A stretch of DNA of 64,000 nucleotides from Lachnospiraceae bacterium (GCA_023664345.1 JAMPFQ010000012.1:1-64000); one strand, 5' to 3'. Counted from the stretch's first letter, positions 26,159-35,642 are shown. Notes: generated by a model not told the origin, from the sequence alone. Program-made: numbers and translations.

Positions 26159-26335
26159 GCGGCGAGAGATGCAGATACCCGGTGCTGGAGCCGTCGTTCT
26201 ACCTTATGATGGGATATGACCGAGGGCTCCTCTGCATCAGCACACAAACTGATCATTCCGGGAACAGGCAGGCATTCGGGACTTCTGAGGAATATGGGTG
26301 TGGGCTGAAATGGAAGATAGAATCTCCTCCTGATC

Positions 26336-29300
26336 TTAAAACCCCGCATCCACCTCGATCCGGCTGCCTGCTCTTGTCCTTGTCACCCGAATCTGCTGGG
26401 GGATATTTTCCGTCAGTTCTTCGCGGTGGCTGATGATGCCCACAAGCTTGTTTGCTCCGGACAGATTGATGAGGATGTCCATGGCGCTTTCAATGGATCT
26501 TCTGTCCAGGGTGCCGAAGCCCTCATCCACAAAGAGGGCGTCCATCTGCACGCCGCCCAGGTGGGAGGATACGGTATCCGAGAGTCCCAACGCCAGGCTT
26601 AAGGAAGCCTTGAAGCTTTCGCCGCCGGACAGATTCCCTACAGGCCGTCTGTGGCCGGTGAAATTATCCTGCACTTCCAGGTTCAGGATCGTCTTGCTCT
26701 TTTGGTCATTTGCCTCATCTTTCCGGCAGAGTTCGTACTGGCCGTCGCTCATGGGGAGGAGCCGTCTATTTGCTGCCGCAATGATATTGTCAAAGCCCGC
26801 CGCCTGTATGTACTGCTCCAGCGTGACCTTTGCCCTGTTCTTGATCTGGCCTGCCACAAGGTCGTAGAGGCGGCTGTACTGTTCGCTTTCTCTGCGGCAG
26901 GTCTCCAAGGGGGTCTCCTGATCGGATATGTTTTGCCGTACCCGCTCATTATTTTTGAGCCTGTGCTCTGTCTTTGCGGCGTCTGCCCGAAGCGCTTCCA
27001 CAATGCCGTTCTGTCTGGTGACTTCTTCCTGAAGTGCATCCTCGTCTATTCTTGTCCTGCCCTCCGCGTCTTTTTCTGCCTGTTTCAGCAGTTCCAGATT
27101 CGTTTTGACGGATTGCTGGTGATCTTTTACTTTTTCTTCGTTTTCCGTTATCTCGATTTCGTCCGCGAGGAAATCCTGAAATTCTTCCCGAGATGCCATT
27201 TTCTGGTCCCGCAGAGCCTTTTCGAGATCTTTCCGGCATTCTTCCACCTTATTTTCCTGAGATTTCTGCGTTTCCTCCAGGGTGTTGAGGGCGGCAGACA
27301 GGGTGGTTTTCTTTTCCTCCGCTTTCTGTTTTGTTGTTTTGGCGTTTTCAATCGATTCCAGGATTGTCCGGGCTTCCGTTTCGGCCTTTTCCTGTTCCGT
27401 GCGTGCGGTTTCCAGGTCGGCGTATTCCAGCTTCTCATATTCTTTCAGCGCCGTCCGGTTTTCAACCAATTTTTCCTGATTCTGTTCCTTCCTTGCCTGA
27501 TAAGCCTTTTTCTTTTCTTCCAGAGCGTCTGTCTCCGTTCCTCTGGCCTTTTCCAGATCCGAAACAGCCTGCTCGTATTGTCTGCATTCTTTTTTCAGAT
27601 GCCTGATCTCGGCATCCCCGGCGGTGATCATGTCCTTCACCTCTTCCAGATTGGCGGAAACGAGGGGAAACAAGTCCTCTATGGGGGCATCCTTTTCCGT
27701 GAGGCCAGCAGATTCTGGATCTTCAGCGGCAGGCCTCTTTGCTTTTTCGAGGGCAGCCAGGATCCTTGCCCGCAGCTGTTTTTCTCCGGCAGCTGCTTCT
27801 GCCTTTGCGCGTTCAGCTTCACCGAGGGCTTTCTCTTTCCGGTTTTTTGCCTGTTCCTCTGTTTCCTGTAATTCCTTTAATTCTTCTTCCGACACGGATT
27901 CCCCGGAGAGAGCGGCAGGCTCCGGATGGTGGGTGGAACCGCAGACGGGACATTTTTTTCCATCCTCAAGTCCCTGGGCCAGGATGCCGGCGCGGCAGTC
28001 ATCAAGAATATCCTCGCAGCGTTTCCGTTCCTGTTCGGCATTATGATATTCTTCCTGCGCTTTCTGAAAAGCTTTCTGCTTTTTTACAAGCGTCTTTGCC
28101 GCAGTCCGGCAGTCAGGGATCGCGTGCAGGATCATATCGTCCAGTTCCGTTTTCAGGGCTGTCAGTTCTTTTCCCTCATTCTGAGCCTTGACCAGTTCGG
28201 CGGGGCGCTCCCGCAGTTCTTTAATGGTCTGTTCCAGCTGCTGGATCTTCTCTTTGAAAGCATTTTCTTCCCCAGCCAGCGCGATTCCCTCCGCAGTCAG
28301 GGCCTGGAACGCTTCTTCCAGGGCTTTGACCATAGAAGTCAATCCATCCCTTGCTGCATATTTTTCAAAATCTTCTTTCAGCTTTTCCGCTTTTCGGTTC
28401 AGTTCCTCCGCCCTGGGAGCATTCGCCAGGGCCTTTTGCAGGTTTTCTTCCGCAGAGACGGCATCCGCCGTCGCATCCGCCAGTTTCTGTGTTTTGTCGG
28501 CAATGCCTTTCCGGGTGGTATCCAGTTCCTTTTCCTTTGCTTCCAGCAGGTCAAAAACAGGTTTTACCTTATGGAGGGCGGCTTTCTGGCGTCCCACAAG
28601 AATTTCCAGTTCCCGAATCTCGTCCTGTCCGGCGGCAAGCTGTTCTTTCTTTTCCAGTGCTTCTTCATAGCGGGTCAGGAACGCATTGTTTGTGTGCGCA
28701 GTATGCAGTTCCTTTCTTTTTTCTTCCAGGCTCTTGTTTTCCGCTGTGATTTTTTTCTGACAGTCTTTCAGAACAGTCTGATCCGCATTGATGAGAACGG
28801 ATAACATGTCCAGCATTTCCCGGATGTTCCACGCGCTATGGTTTTCATTGGCGTTGTCCTGCATGGAGTGTAATTTCGCCGAATATTCGCCCTCCTCCGG
28901 CGCGGCGGCTTCCTGAAAATACTGGATGATGCCGGATTCTATCCGGTTTTTTTGGGTGAGGCTGACATTTCTCCGGTCCTTGAGTCTATATTCCATGCTC
29001 TGATAGCCGGAGGTCATAAAGATGGTCCGGAGGATCTTCGTCCTGTCCTCTGTGGACGCGTTCAGCAGGTTCCAGAATTCCCCCTGGGCGATCATGGCAA
29101 TCTGCTTGAACTGCTGGAAATCCACCTTGAGCAGTTCTTTTACCGCCTTATTGACATTTTCCGTGCCTTCCAGCGGCTGTTCCTTTTCACAATAAAATTC
29201 CGCGCATTCTTTTTCAGTGACGGTTCCCTCTCCCCGCAGTTTCCGCCGCTCATAGGCAGGCTGGCGGTACACATGGTAGGATTTCCCCTGATGGGAAAAA

Positions 29301-29548
29301 TAGAGATCCACAAAGCTTTTCGTCTCCGGCGCGGCATATTCGCTGCGGAGGTTTTTCGTGTCCCTGTAGACGCCGCTGGTCTTGCCGTACAATGCGAAAC
29401 AGATGGCGTCAAAGATCATGGTCTTTCCTGCTCCGGTGTCACCGGATATGAGGAACAGCCCCTTATTTTCAAAGAGTTCAAAATCGATCTCCGGCATTTG
29501 CTCCGCATAGGGGCCAAACGCGCTGATGATCAGTTTAATCGGCTTCAT
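26336..29548 (-). CDS. sbcC: Exonuclease subunit SbcC
   Basis: This 1070-residue SMC-like ATPase works with SbcD to cut hairpins and DNA ends. Walker A is SGDTGAGKTMIFDA near residue 33. Two long coiled-coil arms flank the zinc hook CPVCGSTHHP near residue 533. The C-terminal lobe has NLSGGESFKASLSLALGLSD and LFVDEGFGTLD. I chose the ATG at 29548 (MKPIKL), preceded by AAAGGAGG 12 nt upstream; a GTG at 29557 is possible. It overlaps the end of sbcD by 14 bp. Confidence 0.95.
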   Translation of the reverse strand: MKPIKLIISAFGPYAEQMPEIDFELFENKGLFLISGDTGAGKTMIFDAICFALYGKTSGVYRDTKNLRSEYAAPETKSFVDLYFSHQGKSYHVYRQPAYERRKLRGEGTVTEKECAEFYCEKEQPLEGTENVNKAVKELLKVDFQQFKQIAMIAQGEFWNLLNASTEDRTKILRTIFMTSGYQSMEYRLKDRRNVSLTQKNRIESGIIQYFQEAAAPEEGEYSAKLHSMQDNANENHSAWNIREMLDMLSVLINADQTVLKDCQKKITAENKSLEEKRKELHTAHTNNAFLTRYEEALEKKEQLAAGQDEIRELEILVGRQKAALHKVKPVFDLLEAKEKELDTTRKGIADKTQKLADATADAVSAEENLQKALANAPRAEELNRKAEKLKEDFEKYAARDGLTSMVKALEEAFQALTAEGIALAGEENAFKEKIQQLEQTIKELRERPAELVKAQNEGKELTALKTELDDMILHAIPDCRTAAKTLVKKQKAFQKAQEEYHNAEQERKRCEDILDDCRAGILAQGLEDGKKCPVCGSTHHPEPAALSGESVSEEELKELQETEEQAKNRKEKALGEAERAKAEAAAGEKQLRARILAALEKAKRPAAEDPESAGLTEKDAPIEDLFPLVSANLEEVKDMITAGDAEIRHLKKECRQYEQAVSDLEKARGTETDALEEKKKAYQARKEQNQEKLVENRTALKEYEKLEYADLETARTEQEKAETEARTILESIENAKTTKQKAEEKKTTLSAALNTLEETQKSQENKVEECRKDLEKALRDQKMASREEFQDFLADEIEITENEEKVKDHQQSVKTNLELLKQAEKDAEGRTRIDEDALQEEVTRQNGIVEALRADAAKTEHRLKNNERVRQNISDQETPLETCRRESEQYSRLYDLVAGQIKNRAKVTLEQYIQAAGFDNIIAAANRRLLPMSDGQYELCRKDEANDQKSKTILNLEVQDNFTGHRRPVGNLSGGESFKASLSLALGLSDTVSSHLGGVQMDALFVDEGFGTLDRRSIESAMDILINLSGANKLVGIISHREELTENIPQQIRVTRTRAGSRIEVDAGF

Positions 29549-30692
29549 CTGATACACCCGCCTCCTTTGCAACTTCTTTCATGATCCGCAGTTCCTCGTC
29601 GCTGATTTCACAGTCGTACATCATACGGTAAAAGTCGGAGATCAGCTGGGGGTAGGATCTCTCCCGGGTTATATTGGTGATGTCCACGGTCTGCACTTCC
29701 CTTGTGTGCGCGTTATCGTAGACGATCTTCATGGTGTTCGGGTAATACTGCTGGAAGATTCCCATTGCGTTATCAATGGGGGCATCGTCCGTCAGCGTCA
29801 CATAGATGTAATCCTCCGGAGATGTGATATTCTTCGGATCCAGCAGCTGATCCATCCGGCCTTTTATGTGCCGCATGTCGCGCAGGGGTTTCAACTCGAT
29901 CAAGTCAACGGATACCCTGCCCTTTTCCGCCAGGGTTATGACGGGGACGGATTTTGTGTCGTCCGCCTCACTGAGGGAATATTTGAGGAGGGAGCCGGAA
30001 TATCGGACCGTATCCCTGCCGATCTTCTGGGGGGAGTGGATATGCCCCAGCGCCACATAATCAAAATCGTCAAAACAGTCGTAGCCGATTTTCTCGATCG
30101 TGCCCACATGGAGCGTGGCCGCGCCCTCCGAGCCGCCCAGCCGGGGCTCCTCGCTCTTCCCGGCGACGAACTGATGCGCTGCCAGGATATTTCGTTCCGA
30201 CGGATCCATGTCCCCATGCGCCAGGGCGGTCTTTACCGCATCCTCGTAGGACGCAATTTCCTCCTCGGGATAATAATACCTGACCTGGGACGCCTTGACA
30301 AAGGGCAGCAGGTAAATGTTTACCTTGCCAAACGAGTCCTGGAGCGTCCTTTGATAGACCGTGCCGTCGTATCTGGCACAGATATGTATCTTGTTCGCCT
30401 CAAACAGGCTGCTGCCAAAGTGGAGCCGTTCGTCCGAATCATGGTTCCCGCTGATCAGGAAGACCTCCGTATCCCTTTCCGAAAGTCGGCATAGAAACCA
30501 GTCCAGCAGTCTCACGGCTTCCTCGCTGGGAATGGATTTATCGTAGACATCCCCCGCTATGAGAACCGCGTCTATCTTCTGTGTTTCAATGAGATCCAGA
30601 ATCTGTTCCAGCATGTATCTCTGATCTTCGATCATATGAAAATCACATACGGTTTTTCCGATATGGAGATCTCCCAGATGTAATAGTTTCAT
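29535..30692 (-). CDS. sbcD: Exonuclease subunit SbcD
   Basis: This 385-residue Mre11-type nuclease has the phosphoesterase motifs in order: LGDLHIGKTV (residues 6-15), IAGDVYDKSIPS, ISGNHDSDERL, and GHIHSPQ with the last metal ligands. A C-terminal capping domain follows. Start at the ATG at 30692 with GGAAAGGTGA upstream. It is the first gene of the sbcDC operon; the upstream gap to 31072 holds a repeat cassette on the other strand. Confidence 0.95.
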   Translation of the reverse strand: MKLLHLGDLHIGKTVCDFHMIEDQRYMLEQILDLIETQKIDAVLIAGDVYDKSIPSEEAVRLLDWFLCRLSERDTEVFLISGNHDSDERLHFGSSLFEANKIHICARYDGTVYQRTLQDSFGKVNIYLLPFVKASQVRYYYPEEEIASYEDAVKTALAHGDMDPSERNILAAHQFVAGKSEEPRLGGSEGAATLHVGTIEKIGYDCFDDFDYVALGHIHSPQKIGRDTVRYSGSLLKYSLSEADDTKSVPVITLAEKGRVSVDLIELKPLRDMRHIKGRMDQLLDPKNITSPEDYIYVTLTDDAPIDNAMGIFQQYYPNTMKIVYDNAHTREVQTVDITNITRERSYPQLISDFYRMMYDCEISDEELRIMKEVAKEAGVSDEAD

Positions 30693-30851
30693 TTGTGTTT
30701 CACCTTTCCGTTTTGTATGGCCTGTTCTCAATAGTGATCTGCCACAGTCTGAATCGATTTGGATCGAACTTTATATGATCGTGTGTTACGTTTTTAATAA
30801 TCTTATACTCAGTTGGGGAAAAATGCAATGGAAATCATGCAGCTTTCATGC

Positions 30852-30958
30852 CTGAATGAGGGCGGGGCTGCCTGAACGCTATTCTAAGAAAGTATTTAAG
30901 GCAGCAATCCTTTTGTATGGGCGGGAATTGACAAAGAGAGAGGGAAACATGATAGAGT
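30852..30958 (+). repeat. Terminator-promoter cassette, copy R1
   Basis: The segment is about three-quarters identical to 33902-34007 (R2). It holds a hairpin (GCTGCCT at 30867-30873 with AGGCAGC at 30899-30905 and partial inner pairing), a T-rich tail, TTGACA at 30928-30933 and TGATAGAGT at 30950-30958. No plus-strand gene lies upstream that would need this terminator, so it looks like a duplicated cassette serving as promoter for the LytTR-kinase operon. Confidence 0.6.
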
Positions 30959-30974
30959 AAACGGAGGATGTATC

Positions 30975-31079
30975 ATGCTGCCTGTTGAAGAGGAGCAGGA
31001 AAACAGCTATAATAAAGGAGATTTGAGCGACCTGGAAGTGATGAGATTTTTTAAATGGAATCAGGGGGAAGTATGCTGA
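30975..31079 (+). CDS. Possible small leader ORF (34 codons) before the LytTR regulator
   Basis: An ATG at 30975 follows CGGAGG by 7 nt, an excellent site. The frame encodes 34 residues (MLPVEEEQENSYNKG..., ending GEVC) and stops at 31079, overlapping the regulator's ATG at 31073 by 7 bp, so it could couple translation of the two. There is no signal peptide and no AgrD-like motif. It may be a leader peptide or simply spurious. Confidence 0.35.
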   Translation: MLPVEEEQENSYNKGDLSDLEVMRFFKWNQGEVC

Positions 31080-31828
31080 AGATAATACTGTGCGACGACG
31101 ATCCGTTTATCTTAAGATTGGGCGCGGAGAAGATCAGCGATCTGATCGCGTCACAGGGATTTGACGCGAAAGTGGTCAGCCTTGCCTCCGGCAGCCAGGA
31201 ATTGTTTTCCTATGTGAAAAAGAATCCCTCGCAGTACCTGGTCTTCCTCGACCTGGATTTTGGGAACGGGAAATTAAACGGCATCGACGTGGCGAAAGCG
31301 CTGCGCCGGACGGGAAGCGACTGCAAGGTGGTCTTTGCCACAAACCATCAGGAGATGGCGATGGACGTATTGAAAAGCGGGGTGGAGCCCTTTGGCTTTC
31401 TGGAAAAGACCAGCGACATCTCCAAGCTTGCCGACGGATACCGCAGATATATCGCCATGCTGTCACGGCAGGCGGGAACCGGAAACCGGGCAGGAGCGGA
31501 AGATTCCAGGGCGGTTATTTCCCTGAATCCCGGCATGGATGAGGAGATCTCCGTGTTCCTGGAGGATATCGTCTATCTGGAGACGGAGAAGAGCGTGTCC
31601 CACGGGATCACTTATCATACCGTCAACGGCTCCGTGATCACCATCATCGGCGCCCTGGACGAGGAACAGAAAAAACTGGGCAGGGATTTTATCAGGGTGC
31701 ACCGCTCCTATCTGGTGAACAAAAGGCATATTTTACGGATGAAAGACGGCTTCCTGAAATTATCTGACCAGCGGGAGGTTCCCTGTTCTTTCCGGATGCG
31801 CAGTGAGGTGAGGAAGTGGATCGTGTAA
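31073..31828 (+). CDS. LytTR-family response regulator
   Basis: This 251-residue protein has a receiver domain (acidic pocket CDDDPF near residue 8, phosphorylated Asp in YLVFLDLDFGNGK, switch Lys in FGFLEKT) and a C-terminal LytTR DNA-binding domain with VYLETEKSVSHGITYHT, FIRVHRSYLVNKRHI and a final RMRSEVRKW. LytTR regulators bind tandem direct repeats in DNA and often control peptides, bacteriocins or surface functions. The ATG at 31073 has GGGGGAA 3-8 nt upstream. It overlaps the kinase gene by 13 bp. The receiver is a little longer than usual and resembles AgrA/VirR types. Confidence 0.92.
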   Translation: MLKIILCDDDPFILRLGAEKISDLIASQGFDAKVVSLASGSQELFSYVKKNPSQYLVFLDLDFGNGKLNGIDVAKALRRTGSDCKVVFATNHQEMAMDVLKSGVEPFGFLEKTSDISKLADGYRRYIAMLSRQAGTGNRAGAEDSRAVISLNPGMDEEISVFLEDIVYLETEKSVSHGITYHTVNGSVITIIGALDEEQKKLGRDFIRVHRSYLVNKRHILRMKDGFLKLSDQREVPCSFRMRSEVRKWIV

Positions 31829-33273
31829 ATAAGAAAGCGCTTTTCGTGGAATCATTGTTTCTGGCGGCGGTACTGTTCCTGGAGTGGAAGATGGAGATCC
31901 GCAGCCTGGTCTTTGCCATGCGGCTCTGCGGATTCCTGATCCTGGCAGCAGTCCTGAAAAGCATGCCGTTCCTGGGACTGTCCGTGAACGATATGGCAGC
32001 GGTGGTATTTTGCATGGTTTTTAACCGGGTGGTCATACAGTATGCCTGTTTGATCCTAAACAGCGATATGGTTCCCTTTCTGCTCCTTCTTTCCCTGGAG
32101 CTGCTTGTGCTGGTCAGGGGGATTCACCGCAGGAAAAGGGGCTACGGCATTGCCATTGGATACGCGGTATCCTGCTGTCTGGGCGTCCTCCTTGCATATC
32201 AGAAGTGGAAAGATCTTATTTTAGCCCCCTATTATGAGCGGGAGGGGGATTTTGGCTTTGCCGTGAAAGCGCTGTATCTGCTGCTGTGCATGGCGCTTTT
32301 TTCCGGTCTTGTTTTTCTGGCGATTCGCTGCCTGAACGCTCTTGCGGGGAGGTGGATGGACAAACTGCAGGAATACAGCATGGCATACGGGGAGATCGAC
32401 CGTTCCGTCATGCTGGTGACGATCCTTACTTTAGGCGCACTGTCCATGAAAGGGCTGATGTGGCGTTTGTGGCCGTTCTTTCCAAATGAGGGCGTCCTGC
32501 TGGGAAGTCCCTGCGATCCCCCGCAGCTGACACTGGCATTATGCGCCATCCTGATCGTCACCCAGATCATCTATATCCGCCTGCTGGTAAAGAGCATTTC
32601 GGTGAAAGAGGAAATGCGCCTGCAGGAAAAGGATCTGCTGCAGCTTGCGGAGTACAACCATGAACTGGAACAGAATATGGAAGATATGCGGGCCATCCGG
32701 CATGACATCAGGAATATGTTCCTTACCATGGGCGGATTCGTGGACAGGAGCAGTGACGCGGAAATGAAAGCGTTTTATGGGGAGAACATCGTCCCTTTTG
32801 CGGAAAGGGAGTTACAGAAAAACGACTTGTATGCGAAGCTGTCCTGCATACACAGCGAGGGTCTGAAGTCCTTTCTGTATTTTAAGGTCATGCAGGGGAT
32901 CGAGCAGGATGTGCCCATGGATCTGGAGATACAGTTTGCGGACGCGGGCGGTATTTCCTGTATCGGGCAGGCGGATCTGATCCGTATCCTGGGGATCCTC
33001 CTCGACAATGCGGTGGAGGAGGCGAAACTCTGCAATGGGAGAGTGGGAATCTCCATGCGGGAGAAAGAGCGGGAGTATCTGTTCATGGTCAGCAACACGG
33101 TGCGCCGACAGACCAGGGAAAAAGGCGTGGCCGCCGGGATCACGGACAAAGGCCCGGGCCGGGGGAACGGGCTTTTGATCGTGGACAGGCTTGCGGGAAA
33201 ATACGGCAATGTGCTTCTGAATTCCTTTTTCAGGGAGGAGGAATTTGTGCAGTGCCTGCGGGTCGGGAAGTGA
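31816..33273 (+). CDS. GHKL sensor histidine kinase (AgrC-like)
   Basis: This 485-residue membrane kinase has about six transmembrane helices in residues 8-265, then a coiled coil and the GHKL kinase core. The H-box is AIRHDIRNMFLTMGGF, the N-box LIRILGILLDNAVEEA and the glycine-rich loop KGPGRGNGLLIVDRL, all typical of AgrC/ComD-type kinases. The GTG at 31816 with GAGGTGAGGA upstream is the start, inside the end of the regulator gene. No AgrB-like protease or AgrD peptide gene is adjacent, so the signal is unknown. Confidence 0.9.
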   Translation: MDRVNKKALFVESLFLAAVLFLEWKMEIRSLVFAMRLCGFLILAAVLKSMPFLGLSVNDMAAVVFCMVFNRVVIQYACLILNSDMVPFLLLLSLELLVLVRGIHRRKRGYGIAIGYAVSCCLGVLLAYQKWKDLILAPYYEREGDFGFAVKALYLLLCMALFSGLVFLAIRCLNALAGRWMDKLQEYSMAYGEIDRSVMLVTILTLGALSMKGLMWRLWPFFPNEGVLLGSPCDPPQLTLALCAILIVTQIIYIRLLVKSISVKEEMRLQEKDLLQLAEYNHELEQNMEDMRAIRHDIRNMFLTMGGFVDRSSDAEMKAFYGENIVPFAERELQKNDLYAKLSCIHSEGLKSFLYFKVMQGIEQDVPMDLEIQFADAGGISCIGQADLIRILGILLDNAVEEAKLCNGRVGISMREKEREYLFMVSNTVRRQTREKGVAAGITDKGPGRGNGLLIVDRLAGKYGNVLLNSFFREEEFVQCLRVGK

Positions 33274-33293
33274 GAGGAACTGTAAAAAGAGAG

Positions 33294-33322
33294 TTGTATT
33301 TGCTGTGATCATTGCCTATAAT
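33294..33322 (+). promoter_or_regulatory. Promoter of the first Uma2 gene
   Basis: TTGTAT (33294-33299) and TATAAT (33317-33322) with a 17-bp spacer, about 26 bp before the start codon. It makes the Uma2 gene independent of the kinase operon. Confidence 0.65.
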
Positions 33323-33347
33323 GGAATCAGAAACGGAGGTGCAGGGA

Positions 33348-33881
33348 ATGGATGCATCGAGGAAAGAAGAAAGATACACCATTGAAGATATTTACGCTTT
33401 GCCGGAGGGGCGCCATGCGGAGTTGTTCGACGGGCAGATGTATGATATGGCGCCGCCGGGTTGGAGGCATCAGAGCCTCAGCGGAAAACTATACCAGACG
33501 ATAGCGAATTATATTGACGGCAAGGGCGGACAATGTGAAGTCCTGGCGGCTCCCTTTGCCGTTTTTTTAAATAAGGATAACATCAACTACTTTGAGCCGG
33601 ATATTTCCGTGATCTGCGACCGGTCAAAGCTGGATGAAAAGGGCTGTCACGGCGCACCCGACTGGATCATCGAGATCGTATCCCCCAGCAGCAAACAGAA
33701 GGATTATGTGAAAAAGGTGTTGAAATACGGCACGACCGGGGTCAGGGAGTACTGGATCGTGGATCCGGAGAAGAAATGTGTTACCGTCTATGATTTTGAA
33801 AAGGAGACCATGGAGGAGTATCCCTTTGGCGAGGAGGTTCCGGTCGGGATTTATGAAGGATTTGCGATAAAAGTGGAATAG
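33348..33881 (+). CDS. Uma2-family putative restriction-fold nuclease (1)
   Basis: This 177-residue protein has the Uma2 pattern: YTIEDIYALPEGRHAELFDGQ, the acidic pair in YFEPDISVICD, APDWIIEIVSPSSKQKDYVKK with the catalytic E and K, and VREYWIVDPEKKCVTVY. The fold is PD-(D/E)xK, but the biological substrate of the family is not known. Start at the ATG at 33348, after CGGAGGTGCAGGG. Own promoter in front and terminator hairpin (R2) behind. Confidence 0.9.
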   Translation: MDASRKEERYTIEDIYALPEGRHAELFDGQMYDMAPPGWRHQSLSGKLYQTIANYIDGKGGQCEVLAAPFAVFLNKDNINYFEPDISVICDRSKLDEKGCHGAPDWIIEIVSPSSKQKDYVKKVLKYGTTGVREYWIVDPEKKCVTVYDFEKETMEEYPFGEEVPVGIYEGFAIKVE

Positions 33882-33901
33882 CCGATATAAGGGAATAGCG
33901 C

Positions 33902-34007
33902 CCGAATGAAAGCGGGGCTGCCTGAACGCTGTTGCGAAAAGCGTTTTGGGCAGTCTCCTTTTTGTGTGGGCAGAAATCCACAAAGCGGAGTGAAAACGTG
34001 ATAGAGT
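33902..34007 (+). repeat. Terminator-promoter cassette, copy R2
   Basis: Homologous to R1 (30852-30958). Its hairpin pairs CTGCCT with GGGCAG (33918-33923/33948-33953) and AACGCT with AGCGTT (33925-33930/33940-33945), followed by TCTCCTTTTTG, a good terminator for the Uma2 gene. TGATAGAGT at 33999-34007 is the presumed -10 for the lipoprotein gene. The -35-like position reads TCCACA here in place of TTGACA in R1. Confidence 0.6.
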
Positions 34008-34133
34008 CCGGGGTGGTGAAGCTGATGCTGAATGAAATGCAAGTGTGTCTCAAAGCGGTATCAGGAAACCGAAAGCGCGGGGGCGGAACAGATCGCCGCA
34101 GGCCGCAATGGTGAAGAAAGGGGCAATAACAGT

Positions 34134-35633
34134 ATGAAGAAATCATGGAAATCTTTGGAAGCGATGGCCTTGGGAATGGTTTGGTGCATGGCGCTTCTGA
34201 CAGGGTGCGGCGATGATTCGGCAGCGGTAACCTTGAGCGGGCAGACCATGGGGACGGCTGGGACCGATCCAGGGGATCAGGGTCAGGGCAGTCTGGCACA
34301 AAGAGATCAGGAACAGGAAAGCCGGGATCAAAACGGTCAGCCCCGGAACGGACAGGGACAGAGCGGCCAGGCCCAGGATGAGCAGGCGCAAAACGGCGGG
34401 CGGATCATCCTGACGCTGGGAGGAGTTTATGTGCCATGGCAGCTGGAGGACGCGGTGGAACTCTACAATGCCCGTAACGGAAACTATTATGTTGAGATCG
34501 TGGATTATCTGCCTGCGGAATGGTCTGACGGCGTATATGAGGCCGCCTATGACAGGCTGCGCATGGATCTTGCCGCCGGAAAGACGGATATCCTCCTCTT
34601 TGGCGACTTGGTCGCGGACGAAATGGGATATGCGGGGGCGCTGTTGGATCTCAATGCGCTGCTGACCCCGGAGGAAAAGCAGCAGAAGTATCTGGGAAAT
34701 ATCCTGGAATGCGGACAGACAGGAGACGCCCTTTACGAGATCTCGCCCGCTTTCACTCTGGCGTTTATTGCAGGGGACGGCTCCAGGCTTGGCATGGGAA
34801 CCGGCTGGACCATGGAAGAGATGATGGAAAGCTTTGAACGGTGCGGACGGGACGGATCGGCGCTGGGCAGGGGCGGCGTGCGGACGGTGGAACGGCTGGT
34901 CCAGTATTCCATCGAGGACTATGTGGACTGGGATGCGGGCACGGCGGATTTCTGCAAGGAGGAATTTTACCGCATCCTGGAATTTGGCAGGGCCACCGAC
35001 AGCGGCGAATTTGTCAGGACGACAAGGGAGAGCGTGGCATCAGGGATCCATCTGGCTGACTGCTGTGGGATCGGGCAGATGGCGGATGTGCAGTACCTTC
35101 ACTGGCTGTTCGGCGACAACATGGCGGTGAAAGGGTGGCCCTGCAGCCAGGGCACGGGTGTGTGCGTCGGTTTTTCCACGGGTCTGACCCTGGGGATCGG
35201 CGCGTACAGCAAATGCCCGGAGGGAGCCTGGGATTTCGTGGAATTTTTTATCGACGGGGGGTGGATCGAGGACACGGATAAGGAGCATCACCATATTTTT
35301 TCCAATGTATTTTACGGGCTGCCCGTCAACAGACAGCGGCTGGAGGAAGAATTGGAGCAGTCCATGGTACAGCGGTATTATGAGGGGAAACCTGTTCCAC
35401 TGATGCAGGGGGAAGGGGAAGTGCCGGACTTCTACGCCAACTCGGCGGAGGATGTGGAGGAACTGCGCAAAATCATCGCCCTGGCGGACAGGCGCTCCCT
35501 GCAAGATCAGTCCGCCATCGGACAGATCATTGCGGAGGAGATTGGCGGCTACAATGCCGGGATCCTGACCGCAGAGCAGACGGCGGAGAAGATCGAGAAC
35601 CGGGTGCAGCTGTACCTGGATGAGAGGAGATGA
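34134..35633 (+). CDS. Extracellular solute-binding lipoprotein
   Basis: This 499-residue protein has a lipoprotein signal (lipobox LLTGC, Cys25), then a Gln/Gly/Asp-rich linker of about 45 residues, then a family 1-type solute-binding fold: IILTLGGVYVPWQLEDAVELYN, LAAGKTDILLFGD, GYAGALLDLNALLTPEE, and a C-terminal part with VGFSTGLTLGIGAYSKCPEGAWDFVEFF. It resembles sugar-binding lipoproteins but no permease genes follow, so it is an orphan, perhaps a sensor partner for the LytTR-kinase pair. GAAAGGGG precedes the ATG; the frame is open upstream to 34032 without a site. Confidence 0.88.
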   Translation: MKKSWKSLEAMALGMVWCMALLTGCGDDSAAVTLSGQTMGTAGTDPGDQGQGSLAQRDQEQESRDQNGQPRNGQGQSGQAQDEQAQNGGRIILTLGGVYVPWQLEDAVELYNARNGNYYVEIVDYLPAEWSDGVYEAAYDRLRMDLAAGKTDILLFGDLVADEMGYAGALLDLNALLTPEEKQQKYLGNILECGQTGDALYEISPAFTLAFIAGDGSRLGMGTGWTMEEMMESFERCGRDGSALGRGGVRTVERLVQYSIEDYVDWDAGTADFCKEEFYRILEFGRATDSGEFVRTTRESVASGIHLADCCGIGQMADVQYLHWLFGDNMAVKGWPCSQGTGVCVGFSTGLTLGIGAYSKCPEGAWDFVEFFIDGGWIEDTDKEHHHIFSNVFYGLPVNRQRLEEELEQSMVQRYYEGKPVPLMQGEGEVPDFYANSAEDVEELRKIIALADRRSLQDQSAIGQIIAEEIGGYNAGILTAEQTAEKIENRVQLYLDERR

Positions 35634-35642
35634 GATTTTTCA

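Noticed and set aside
26651..27871. A 406-codon plus-strand frame opposite sbcC, very rich in Phe and Leu
   Set aside because: The composition is that of an antisense frame to Lys/Glu-rich coiled coils (TTC, CTT). sbcC is certain.
31073..33273. A complete agr-type quorum system around the AgrC-like kinase
   Set aside because: No AgrB-like protease and no AgrD precursor with the usual Cys-containing core is present on either side; the 34-codon frame at 30975 is acidic and lacks a leader.
34032..34133. N-terminal extension of the solute-binding lipoprotein
   Set aside because: The signal peptide and lipobox begin properly at 34134, which has the ribosome binding site; the extension would hide the signal.
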